From: an uncultured Candidatus Melainabacteria bacterium
GTDB lineage: Bacteria; Cyanobacteriota; Vampirovibrionia; Gastranaerophilales; Gastranaerophilaceae
Assembly: GCA_934718275.1 (NCBI GenBank)
Contig: CAKUZD010000005.1
Coordinates: forward strand, 152,064 to 216,063
Length of the DNA stretch: 64,000 nt
Reading direction: 5' to 3'
The notes under the pieces are model-generated. The model ran no database searches, had not been told where the DNA came from, and saw only the letters and a program-made list of their open reading frames with translations. Both the position numbers and the translations under genes were made by a program. Shown one piece after another: positions 32,044 through 40,858 of the stretch. The first letter of the stretch is position 1. Each line of letters starts with the position of its first letter.

Positions 32044-34623
32044 ATGAGGAAATTATTAGTTCTTTTGGCGGTATTTATTTGTGCTGGGTGTGCTTTTGCT
32101 GCAGATTTTAATGTATATAAATTAGATAACGGGCAGACAGTTGTTATTCAAGAGGTTAAATCTAATCCGATTGTAACAATAGATACTTGGATAAAAACAG
32201 GTTCAATTAATGAGAATGATGAAAACAATGGTGTTTCTCATTTTTTAGAACACTTGTTTTTTAAAGGCTCAACCAATCATGCTCCCGGAGAATTTGATAA
32301 AATATTGGAAACTAAAGGGGCAATAACAAATGCGGCAACAAGCAAGGATTTTACGCATTATTATGTAACTATCCCTTCCAAGGATTTTGATTTGGCATTG
32401 GAGATGCATTCTGATATGCTTCTTCATCCGCTGGTGCCAAGAAAAGAATTGGAAAAAGAACGAAAAGTTGTGATTGAAGAAATTATGAAAGATGCAAATT
32501 CTCCAAATACTCTTGTTTATGACAATTTGGTAAATCTGCTGTATACAGACCATCCTTATAAAAGAAAAGTAATAGGAAAAGCTGATATAATAAGCTCTAT
32601 TCATAGGGATGGAATTATGGACTATTATAACAAGTTTTATAATCCTTCTAATATGGTTACTGTAATTGTAGGTGATATTGATTCAAATTCTGCTATAGAA
32701 AAAGTTAAAAATAATTTTAATGCGGAATATAAAAAACCAATAAAAAATATTTATCCAAAAGAAAAAATACTAAAATCACAAGTAAAAAAAATAGCTTATT
32801 TTGATACTCAGTCCGGATATATGTTGATAGGTTTTAGAGGTGTAAAAATAGATGCAAAAGATTCTTATGCATTGGATGTTTTAGCTACTATTTTAGGTGA
32901 TGGACGTTCGTCTGTTTTTTATAGGAATATAAAGGAAAACAAACAGTTAGCAAATACAATCGGGACAGCGAATACCGGTTTTAAGGATGATGGGATTTTT
33001 TATATTTCGTCAACTTTTGCGCCGGAAAAATGTGCGAAATTACAAGAGGCAATATTTGATGAAATAAAAAACATTCAAAAACACGGGGTTACTCAGGAGC
33101 AACTCAAGCTTGCAAAAAATATAATTGAGAGAGATACATATTACGAAAGAGAATCTATCTCTAATATTGCAAGTGAAATTGGGTACACTTTTGTTACAAC
33201 TGATAATACAAAGTATTATGAAACGTATTTAGATAATATTAAACAAGTTACGGCACAAGATGTTATAAATGTTGCAAACAAGTATTTGGGTGTAGAAAAG
33301 AGTGCAGTGTCAATTGTTTTACCTGAAAATTGTAAAAATGTTAAAGTTTCAAATATTACAAAAAAAATAGAGCCCGCAATATTAATCAGTGAAAATTCAA
33401 ATACGCAAAAATATGAATTAGCTAATGGGGCTACATTATTGTTGACTCCAAATAAGATTAACGATATAATTGCAATCAGTATTTTTTCTAAAGGTGGAGA
33501 ACTTACTGAAAAAATAGCAGGTACAGCGGATTTAACGGCCTCTGTATTGACTAAGGGGTCAAAGAAATATTCATCCGTTGAGTTTGCACAAGTAATGGAA
33601 GATAACGGTATAAAAATAATTCCGTCTGCGAAGGCTGATAGTTTTGATATAACAGTGCTTTCAACAAAAAATGATTATGAAACAACAATAGAACTTTTGA
33701 ATGAAGTAGTTAATAATGCAACTCTTGATGATTATGAAATTGAAAAATCTAAAAATGATGAATTGAATTCTATCAAAAAAAGCAAAGATGTTCCGCTAAA
33801 TCTTGCTGTAGATAATTATAAATCTTTGATTTTTGAGGGTTCTTCATATTCAATTTCAAATAAAATTCTTGAAAAAACTTTACCAAAAATTACTCAACAA
33901 GATATAAAAAATTATTATGCCAATGTTTTTTATCCAAAAAATGTTGTAATATCAATAAATGGGAATATTGATAAACAAAAAGCTATTGAAGATTTTACAA
34001 AAATATTTGACAATAAAAAGGGTGAAAAGTTTGATTATACAAAATATTCAATCCCAAATATCGTAACAAAAAAACAGGCTTGTGCAACTGTAAAAGATTT
34101 GAAAACAGATTGGATTATTTATGGATGGCAAACTAACGGAGTGTTAAACAAAAAAGAATATGCTACATTACAGGTTATAGATTCTTTGCTTGGTTCCGGT
34201 ATGAGTTCTCGTTTGTTTAAAAATTTAAGAGATAAAGATGGGCTTGCATATCAGCTAGGAAGTCAATTTTCTCCGCATATTCTGAAAGGTTCATTTATAA
34301 CATATATTGGTACAAATCCTGAAAATCTTGACTATGCACAAAAAAGAATGCTGGAAGAAGTGTTTAGATTAAAAACAGAATTTGTGGGTTCAAAAGAATT
34401 GCAAGAAGCAAAAGACAAGCTTTTGGGACACTATATTATTGGTCAAGAAACTAATCTTGATAAGGCGACAACTATAGGTTGGTTTGAAGCATCAGGTAGA
34501 GGTTACAAATTTGATGACCAATATGCGCAATTGATAAATAGTGTAACAGAAAACGATATTATAGAAGTTGCGAATAGAGTATTTACAAATAACTATGTGT
34601 TATCAATTGTAAAACCTCAATAA
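32044..34623 (+). CDS. Exported M16 zinc protease, two-domain
   Basis: 859 residues. A signal peptide (MRKLLVLLAVFICAGCAFA) precedes two tandem M16 modules, each of about 400 residues. The first has the catalytic inverted zinc motif H66-F-L-E69-H70. The second (from about residue 450) lacks HxxEH and is the usual inactive half, with an R/Y motif region around GSGMSSRLFKNLRDKDGLAYQLG. It probably degrades peptides in the periplasm. GAAGGGG precedes the ATG. Its last 270 bp are duplicated at 35352-35622. Confidence 0.9.
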   Translation: MRKLLVLLAVFICAGCAFAADFNVYKLDNGQTVVIQEVKSNPIVTIDTWIKTGSINENDENNGVSHFLEHLFFKGSTNHAPGEFDKILETKGAITNAATSKDFTHYYVTIPSKDFDLALEMHSDMLLHPLVPRKELEKERKVVIEEIMKDANSPNTLVYDNLVNLLYTDHPYKRKVIGKADIISSIHRDGIMDYYNKFYNPSNMVTVIVGDIDSNSAIEKVKNNFNAEYKKPIKNIYPKEKILKSQVKKIAYFDTQSGYMLIGFRGVKIDAKDSYALDVLATILGDGRSSVFYRNIKENKQLANTIGTANTGFKDDGIFYISSTFAPEKCAKLQEAIFDEIKNIQKHGVTQEQLKLAKNIIERDTYYERESISNIASEIGYTFVTTDNTKYYETYLDNIKQVTAQDVINVANKYLGVEKSAVSIVLPENCKNVKVSNITKKIEPAILISENSNTQKYELANGATLLLTPNKINDIIAISIFSKGGELTEKIAGTADLTASVLTKGSKKYSSVEFAQVMEDNGIKIIPSAKADSFDITVLSTKNDYETTIELLNEVVNNATLDDYEIEKSKNDELNSIKKSKDVPLNLAVDNYKSLIFEGSSYSISNKILEKTLPKITQQDIKNYYANVFYPKNVVISINGNIDKQKAIEDFTKIFDNKKGEKFDYTKYSIPNIVTKKQACATVKDLKTDWIIYGWQTNGVLNKKEYATLQVIDSLLGSGMSSRLFKNLRDKDGLAYQLGSQFSPHILKGSFITYIGTNPENLDYAQKRMLEEVFRLKTEFVGSKELQEAKDKLLGHYIIGQETNLDKATTIGWFEASGRGYKFDDQYAQLINSVTENDIIEVANRVFTNNYVLSIVKPQ

Positions 34624-34634
34624 TATAGTAAAAA

Positions 34635-34670
34635 TAAACACAGGCTGGATAAAAATTCAGCCTGTGTTTG
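34635..34670 (+). terminator. Rho-independent terminator after the M16 protease
   Basis: AAACACAGGCTG pairs with CAGCCTGTGTTT around a 10-nt AT loop. Also suitable for the convergent gene ending at 34692. Confidence 0.88.
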
Positions 34671-34691
34671 TATAAAGTTTTTAATATGATT

Positions 34692-35192
34692 TTATCCGAA
34701 TAAATCTTGTAAATGTTTCGTTTTTTGAGCAGTTTTTTCTTCTTGTGAAAGTTTTTTTGCTTTTGTAGTTGTTTTTCCAAACATTTTTTCTTCTAAATCT
34801 TTAGCGATTTCTTTTGCATTAAATAGCATTTTTATTGTTGGGTTTTGATTTTTAATTTTGTCTAAATTTTTTTGTCTGTTGTAATTGATGTGGTAAATAC
34901 CTCTGTCTGTAATATATTGAATATCTCTGCGGTTGTTAGGCATTGGAATTGCATCTTTTGGATAGATACCAAAAACTTTGCTTCCGTCAGGAGATTTTAC
35001 TATTGCATTCTCTCCATCAAAAATAACCTCGCTTTTTGATGATTGTATTGGTTTTATAATATTATTCATTACATATTTTTCGGTTTTGGGACTATCTACA
35101 AATATTTCAGCCAGTTTTTTTGCGCCATTTTCTTTTACTTTAAATGACATACCAAAAGATTGATTGTTGTTTTGCATAGAATTAATTCTCAT
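34692..35192 (-). CDS. Hypothetical protein with N-terminal QSFGM motif (paralog A)
   Basis: 166 residues: MRINSMQNNNQSFGMSFKVKENGAKKLAEIF at the N-terminus, a middle domain with SEVIFDGENAIVKSPDGSKVFG, and a Lys-rich helical tail ending HLQDLFG. The protein at 35732-36250 has the same N-terminal block (QNNNAQSFGMALK) and the same ending (KLKDLFG), so they are duplicates. No signal peptide or known domain. AAAGG lies upstream. Confidence 0.65.
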   Translation of the reverse strand: MRINSMQNNNQSFGMSFKVKENGAKKLAEIFVDSPKTEKYVMNNIIKPIQSSKSEVIFDGENAIVKSPDGSKVFGIYPKDAIPMPNNRRDIQYITDRGIYHINYNRQKNLDKIKNQNPTIKMLFNAKEIAKDLEEKMFGKTTTKAKKLSQEEKTAQKTKHLQDLFG

Positions 35193-35304
35193 CTATATAT
35201 CCTTTCTATATTTCCAATTAATCAAAAACGGTAAAGAAAATTTTTTGCTAGTGGTGTAAAATTAAATTTAGTTTTTGTAATATATTATGCTTTATACACT
35301 ACCA

Positions 35305-35622
35305 ATTAGTCCTTGTCAAGACTTGTTTTGCGTGACGATTATACATTTTATCTGGAAGAAGTGTTTAGATTAAAAACAGAATTTGTGGGTTCAAAAGAAT
35401 TGCAAGAAGCAAAAGACAAGCTTTTGGGACACTATATTATCGGTCAAGAAACTAATCTTGATAAGGCGACAACTATAGGTTGGTTTGAAGCACCAGGTAG
35501 AGGTTACAAATTTGATGACCAATATGCGTAATTGATAAATAGTGTAACAGAAAACGATATTATAGAAGTTGCCAATAAAGTGTTTACAAGCAATTACGTG
35601 CTGTCGGTTGTTAAACCTCAAT
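35305..35622 (+). pseudogene. Chimeric remnant: tail of the 36353 gene fused to the tail of the M16 protease
   Basis: 35352-35622 nearly repeats the last 270 bp of the protease gene (34358-34623), including EEVFRLKTEFVGSKELQEA, but a C-to-T change makes a stop (TAA at 35529-35531) and the 3' part has drifted. 35305-35352 repeats the end of the gene at 36353-36991 (CGTGACGATTATACATTTTA shared). There is no start or promoter for a working product. The remnant sits between two paralogous QSFGM genes, so it marks a tandem duplication of protease - QSFGM gene - 36353-type gene, followed by an internal deletion. Confidence 0.85.
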
Positions 35623-35655
35623 AGAAAAAATAGTTTAAAATTTATTTTATAAAAA

Positions 35656-35689
35656 TTAAAAAGGCGGAATTTATACATTCCGCTTTTTT
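35656..35689. terminator. Rho-independent terminator
   Basis: AAGGCGGAAT pairs with ATTCCGCTTT with A and T tracts on either side, between the protease remnant and the convergent gene ending at 35732. Confidence 0.8.
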
Positions 35690-35731
35690 GTTATGTGAAT
35701 TATTTATTACTAAAATCATCAAAATTTAAGC

Positions 35732-36250
35732 TTAGCCAAAAAGATCTTTTAGTTTTGCTGCTGTAGGATTATCGGCTAAAGGTTTAGAATATGATTTTAG
35801 TATATTACTACGATCTAAATATTTTGCCATTTCACGTGCAATAGTTAGTTTTTGCAAAAGCCCTGTTTCTGCATCTATAGATTGCTTTGCCAAGTCTGCT
35901 GCTATTGGATTTAAATAATTAATATAAGCATTTCGAGGGCCATCCCATGGAATCGTTGTTTTAAAACCAAGAGTCATTTCACCCACTCTATCAACACCAC
36001 CCATTATAATTTCTTTTAAGGCACCTTCCCCTTTATCAGCTACATATACACAAGCATTATCATCAACTAAAACATCCGTTTTACATCTTCCAATTGGTGT
36101 TAATATATCTCTTATAACTTTTTGTTCCATTTTTGCCGGATCAGGAGCATTTTGAATAATTTCTGAAAGAGAGTTAATTGCTCCATCCCTAAGTTTTAAT
36201 GCCATTCCAAAAGATTGAGCATTGTTGTTTTGAGAGAAGTTAACGTTCAT
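35732..36250 (-). CDS. Hypothetical protein with N-terminal QSFGM motif (paralog B)
   Basis: 172 residues: MNVNFSQNNNAQSFGMALKLRDGAINSLSEII, a middle region with CKTDVLVDDNACVYVAD, and helical TIAREMAKYLDR before the KLKDLFG end. It is a diverged duplicate of the protein at 34692-35192. I start at 36250 (MNVNF), which has AAAGGATT upstream and aligns with paralog A; the frame continues to 36334 without support. Function unknown. Confidence 0.65.
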   Translation of the reverse strand: MNVNFSQNNNAQSFGMALKLRDGAINSLSEIIQNAPDPAKMEQKVIRDILTPIGRCKTDVLVDDNACVYVADKGEGALKEIIMGGVDRVGEMTLGFKTTIPWDGPRNAYINYLNPIAADLAKQSIDAETGLLQKLTIAREMAKYLDRSNILKSYSKPLADNPTAAKLKDLFG

Positions 36251-36352
36251 ATAAAATCCTTTCTGTTTTAACCACATCCATACAATGTACAAGAAAGAAT
36301 TTTTTTGCGGTATTATTAAAAGCTTGGTTAACAATATGTTACAATATGGTTT

Positions 36353-36991
36353 TTACCAATTTGTCCTTGTCAAAACTTGTTTAGCGTGACGATTATACAT
36401 TTTATCTTTGTACCAAGCACCTTGAAATTCGGCGTTATGGTCATACATATATTGCATATCATGTGACATAAAATAAATTGCGCTAACTAGCTCTCCATTT
36501 GATTTATACTGTTTTGACATATATGGGAAATTTGGGTAATTTTCAGAAAATTTGTCTATATAACGAAGATTTCCGAGTGCATCATAGTAATATACTGAGC
36601 GCAAATCGTTTTTGTATTGTATAGCATAGCTTATTAAAAGATTTCCTTTATAAAATCCGCAAAGATTTTCTTTATCAGTTTCTTTTACATTGTTTTTTAC
36701 AAGCATATAATGACGTTTGTAATCGGTGTCTTTTAAGAAATCTTTATAGGTGTTTTTAAATTCTTTTTTATTAAATTTGTACACTGTATTATTTCCAAAA
36801 AGTTCTGTTTTATATTTTTCGATAACAACATCTCTATCAATTTGGGAAATATCAAGCCAATCGAATACAAGATTCCCGCTTAAAACAACTGAAGTTGGAG
36901 TTTTGTCTTGAATGTTTGTAACTTGAATATCTGCTGCCAGTGCAGCTTTTCCCAATACTAAAAAACATAACAATAATATAAAATTTCTCAT
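36353..36991 (-). CDS. Exported hypothetical protein
   Basis: 212 residues with a clear signal peptide (MRNFILLLCFLVLGKAALAAD). The mature part has a Tyr-rich, MORN-like pattern near the C-terminus (YYYDALGNLRYIDKFSENYPNF ... YKSNGELVSAIYFMS). I start at 36991, where AAGGGG precedes the ATG and the signal peptide begins; the frame extends to 37177 without support. About 48 bp of its 3' end are duplicated at 35305-35352. Probably periplasmic or surface located; role unknown. Confidence 0.65.
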   Translation of the reverse strand: MRNFILLLCFLVLGKAALAADIQVTNIQDKTPTSVVLSGNLVFDWLDISQIDRDVVIEKYKTELFGNNTVYKFNKKEFKNTYKDFLKDTDYKRHYMLVKNNVKETDKENLCGFYKGNLLISYAIQYKNDLRSVYYYDALGNLRYIDKFSENYPNFPYMSKQYKSNGELVSAIYFMSHDMQYMYDHNAEFQGAWYKDKMYNRHAKQVLTRTNW

Positions 36992-37387
36992 AAAATCCCC
37001 TTTGGTAAATACATAATATAATAAACAAATATAATGTACAGACTTGACAGTAAAAAGCAAGTGTATCAAAACTTTTCGCCTTCTCAGAAGTTTTTGTAAC
37101 AAATATTTAACATATTTTTCTAAAATAACCGATATTTTCTTGACGTAAAATATTGATGTATTATTATTTAAGAACATGTAATTTTAAAGTCGGGTGAACT
37201 ATGCCTAATTTTAGAAGAAACATAGAAGTTCATTTAGCTGAAGTTCAGTAGAATGAAAGGTTTACAGCCTCAAGTTAGATTTCTTAATTGTAAATTATTT
37301 TCAAACAGATTGCTCCAAAGAGGGCATGGATAAAAACAAAATAATACAATTTTTTATATAGTACGTACACATAGACGAGGTGAATTA

Positions 37388-40300
37388 ATGTCTAACACAA
37401 AATATGCAGAAAGAGTAACACCAATGGGTATTCCACATACTCGTTTGGATGATTTACCGGACCTTATTGAAGTGCAGAAAAAATCGTTTGAATGGTTTTT
37501 AAAAGAAGGTTTGAAAGAAGAATTACTTTCTTTCTCTCCTATTAAAGACTATACAGGTAGATTAGAATTGCACTTCCTGCCAAATTATACTTTCGATAAT
37601 GCAAAGTATACTATTGAAGAAGCAAGAATCCATGATGCAACTTACGCAAAACAGTTGCGTGTAATGGTAAGATTGGTTAACCGTGATAGCGGTGAAATTA
37701 AAGAACAAGAAGTTTACATTGGAGATATTCCTACAATGACAGACAAAGGTACTTTCATTGTAAATGGTGCAGAACGTGTAATCGTTTCTCAAATCGTTCG
37801 TTCTCCGGGTGTTTACTTCAAACGTGATATTTCCCCTGCAGGAAAACGTTTATATAACGCAACCATGATTCCTAACCGTGGTGCGTGGTTGAAAATTGAA
37901 ACAGATTCTAACGATATTATTTATGTTAAAATCGACAAAAACAGAAAAATCTTAGCTACAACTTTATTGAAAGCTATGGGTATTACAGTTTCTGAAATGG
38001 AATCTTTGTTTACACACTTCGATTTCTTGAAAAAGACTTTGGATAAAGATACCGCAGAAACTACCGATGATGCTTTAATTGAAGTTTATAAAAAATTAAG
38101 ACCCGGAGACCCTGCTTCTGCAGCCGGCGGTCGCTCTATTTTGGAAGCTCGTTTCTTTGATGAAAAGAAATACGATATTGGTCGTGTAGGTCGTTATAAA
38201 TTAAATAAAAAATTAAACTTGAATATTCCTAAGAATCAAAGAACTTTAACAGTTCAAGATATCGTTGCATCAATTGAATACTTAATCAACTTAACTTATG
38301 ATGAAGGAACTGTAGATGATATCGATCACTTAGGAAACAGAAGAATTCGTTCAGTTGGTGAATTGTTACAAAACCAATTCAGAGTTGGTCTTTCAAGAAT
38401 TGAAAGAATTGTAAAAGAAAGAATGACTTTGCAAGACTCTGAAACATTAACTCCATTGAACTTGTTAAATACAAAACCGTTAGTAGCTTCATTGAAGGAG
38501 TTCTTTGGAAGTTCTCAGTTGTCACAGTTCATGGACCAAATTAACCCGTTAGCTGAATTGACTCACAAAAGACGTATTTCAGCTTTAGGACCTGGTGGTT
38601 TGATGAGAGAAAGAGCTGGTTTTGCTGTTCGTGACATCCACCCTTCTCATTACGGTCGTATTTGTCCGATTGAAACTCCGGAAGGTCCTAACGCAGGTTT
38701 GATTGGTTCATTGGCTACCCACGCTAAAGTTAATGACTATGGTTTTGTTGAAGCTCCATTCTTTGTTGTAAAAGATGGTAAAGTTACAGACGAAGTTGTT
38801 TATATGACAGCTGACGAAGACGAAGAATTTAGATGTGCTCCTGCTGACGTTCAGTTAAATCCTGATAATTCATTTAAAGATGAATATGTTCCTATCAGAT
38901 ACAGATCTGAATTTACAATGGGTGAATCAGGCAAAGTTGACTTTGTTGGTGTTTCTCCTATTCAGATTATCTCAGTTGCGACATCTTTAATTCCGTTTAT
39001 TGAACACGATGACGCTAACCGTGCATTGATGGGTTCAAACATGCAACGTCAATCAGTTCCTCTTTTGATTACTCAAAGACCGGTTGTTGGTACGGGTATG
39101 GAAAAGAGAGCTGCTAAAGACTCAGGTATGGTTGAAGTTGCAGATTGTGACGGTGTTGTTGAAAGAGTTGTCGGTGAAGAAATTATTATCCGCGATATTC
39201 ACAACAAACCACACGTACACACATTGATGAAATATGTAAGAAGTAACCAAGATACTTGTATTAATCAAAAACCTTTGGTTCATGAAGGCGATAAAGTTAA
39301 AGAAGGCGATGTAATTGCAGATGGTGCTTCTACAAATTGTGGAGAACTTTCATTAGGTAAAAACGTAATTGTTGCGTATATGCCTTGGGAAGGTTATAAC
39401 TATGAAGATGCTATTTTGCTTTCAGAAAGATGCGTTCACGATGACATCTTCACATCAGTTCACATTGAAAAATTGGAAATAGATGCTCGTCAAACAAAAC
39501 TTGGACCGGAAGAAATTACTCGAGAAATTCCAAACGTTTCAGAAGATGCTTTGAGACACTTGGATGAACGTGGTATTGTTCGTATTGGTGCAAGAGTTTA
39601 TGCAGATGATATTTTGGTAGGTAAGGTTACACCGAAGGGTGAATCTGAACATCCGCCGGAAGAAAAATTGTTACGAGCTATCTTTGCAGAAAAAGCAAGA
39701 GACGTAAAAGATAATTCATTAAGAGTTCCTCACGGTGAAGGTGGTAGAGTTCTTGACGTTAAGGTGTTTGACAGGGAAAAAGGTGATGAGTTACCTCCTG
39801 GAGCAAATACAGTAATCAGAGTTTATATCGCTCAAAAACGTAAAGTTTCTGTTGGTGATAAACTTTCAGGTCGTCACGGAAACAAGGGTATTGTTTCAAG
39901 AATTCTTCCTAAAGAAGATATGCCATTCTTACCTGATGGTACTCCGGTTGATATCGTATTGAACCCACTTGGTGTTCCTTCTCGTATGAACGTTGGTCAA
40001 ACTTATGAATTGTTATTAGGTTTGGCTGCATACTTGACAGGTAACTACTACGAAACACCTTCTTTTGATGAAAGATATGGCGATAACCAATCTGAAAGAG
40101 CTACAAAAGCAGAACTTTTGAAAGGTATCAAAGAATCTGGATGCGATTGGGTTAACGAAGATGGTAAAGTTAGACTAATTGATGGTAGAACGGGTGAGCC
40201 GTTTGATGAACCTGTTGCGGTTGGTCTATCATATATCCTTAAACTTGTCCACTTAGTAGACGATAAAATTCACGCTCGTTCTACCGGACCTTACTCACTG

Positions 40301-40705
40301 GTAACTCAACAACCATTGGGTGGTAAAGCTCAATTCGGAGGCCAGAGATTTGGAGAAATGGAAGTTTGGGCATTAGAAGCATACGGTGCGGCATATACTC
40401 TACAAGAAATGTTAACAATTAAATCTGATGATGTTAACGGTCGTAACAGAGCTTATGAAGCAATTGTTAAAGGTGACAATATTCCAAGACCGGGTATTCC
40501 TGAATCATTCAAAGTACTTGTAAGAGAATTGCAAAGTATAGGTTTGGATATTACGGTAGCGAAAAAAGACGGTCAAGAAGTTGATTTAATGACAGATATG
40601 GATGATTTGAGAAAATCAGCTCCAAAACGTACATTGTCAGATATTGATTCTGAATTGTTAAATATCAATTTCTTTGAAACACCGACTACATTCGGAGATA
40701 TATAA
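37388..40705 (+). CDS. rpoB: RNA polymerase beta subunit
   Basis: 1105 residues, the length typical of cyanobacterial-lineage beta subunits. It shows the rifampicin-pocket region (GSSQLSQFMDQINPLAELTHKRRISALGPGG), YGRICPIETPEGPNAGL, the active-site segment NYEDAILLSER, the H-G-x-K-G motif (RHGNKGIVS), and the C-terminal GGKAQFGGQRFGEMEVWALEAYGAA. The residues in the rifampicin cluster look wild-type (S/Q/D/H/R/S present). GAGGTG precedes the ATG. No rplJ-rplL lies directly upstream, unlike in many bacteria. Confidence 0.98.
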   Translation: MSNTKYAERVTPMGIPHTRLDDLPDLIEVQKKSFEWFLKEGLKEELLSFSPIKDYTGRLELHFLPNYTFDNAKYTIEEARIHDATYAKQLRVMVRLVNRDSGEIKEQEVYIGDIPTMTDKGTFIVNGAERVIVSQIVRSPGVYFKRDISPAGKRLYNATMIPNRGAWLKIETDSNDIIYVKIDKNRKILATTLLKAMGITVSEMESLFTHFDFLKKTLDKDTAETTDDALIEVYKKLRPGDPASAAGGRSILEARFFDEKKYDIGRVGRYKLNKKLNLNIPKNQRTLTVQDIVASIEYLINLTYDEGTVDDIDHLGNRRIRSVGELLQNQFRVGLSRIERIVKERMTLQDSETLTPLNLLNTKPLVASLKEFFGSSQLSQFMDQINPLAELTHKRRISALGPGGLMRERAGFAVRDIHPSHYGRICPIETPEGPNAGLIGSLATHAKVNDYGFVEAPFFVVKDGKVTDEVVYMTADEDEEFRCAPADVQLNPDNSFKDEYVPIRYRSEFTMGESGKVDFVGVSPIQIISVATSLIPFIEHDDANRALMGSNMQRQSVPLLITQRPVVGTGMEKRAAKDSGMVEVADCDGVVERVVGEEIIIRDIHNKPHVHTLMKYVRSNQDTCINQKPLVHEGDKVKEGDVIADGASTNCGELSLGKNVIVAYMPWEGYNYEDAILLSERCVHDDIFTSVHIEKLEIDARQTKLGPEEITREIPNVSEDALRHLDERGIVRIGARVYADDILVGKVTPKGESEHPPEEKLLRAIFAEKARDVKDNSLRVPHGEGGRVLDVKVFDREKGDELPPGANTVIRVYIAQKRKVSVGDKLSGRHGNKGIVSRILPKEDMPFLPDGTPVDIVLNPLGVPSRMNVGQTYELLLGLAAYLTGNYYETPSFDERYGDNQSERATKAELLKGIKESGCDWVNEDGKVRLIDGRTGEPFDEPVAVGLSYILKLVHLVDDKIHARSTGPYSLVTQQPLGGKAQFGGQRFGEMEVWALEAYGAAYTLQEMLTIKSDDVNGRNRAYEAIVKGDNIPRPGIPESFKVLVRELQSIGLDITVAKKDGQEVDLMTDMDDLRKSAPKRTLSDIDSELLNINFFETPTTFGDI

Positions 40706-40708
40706 AAG

Positions 40709-40832
40709 TGAATGGTGAGAAGTGAGAAGTGAAAAGTCAATTAAATAAAACTTTTACTTCTCATAAATTACCATAGAAAAGTAAATATTATTTAAAAACT
40801 CTTTTCACATTTCACGTATCACTTTTCACTTA
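40709..40832. repeat. Dispersed GTGAAAAGTGA-type inverted repeat, copy 3
   Basis: Tandem GTGAGAAGTGAGAAGTGAAA at 40717-40736 can pair with the ACTTTTCACTT/ATTTCACGTATCAC elements at 40806-40832, giving a long hairpin between rpoB and rpoC1. Same family as the copies in the efp-accB-accC operon. Confidence 0.65.
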
Positions 40833-40858
40833 AATAATAAAAAGGAGAAAGACAAACA

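Noticed and set aside
35313..35531. A short functional gene from the M16 fragment
   Set aside because: It is a 3' fragment fused to unrelated DNA, lacks start signals and has an in-frame stop relative to the parent.
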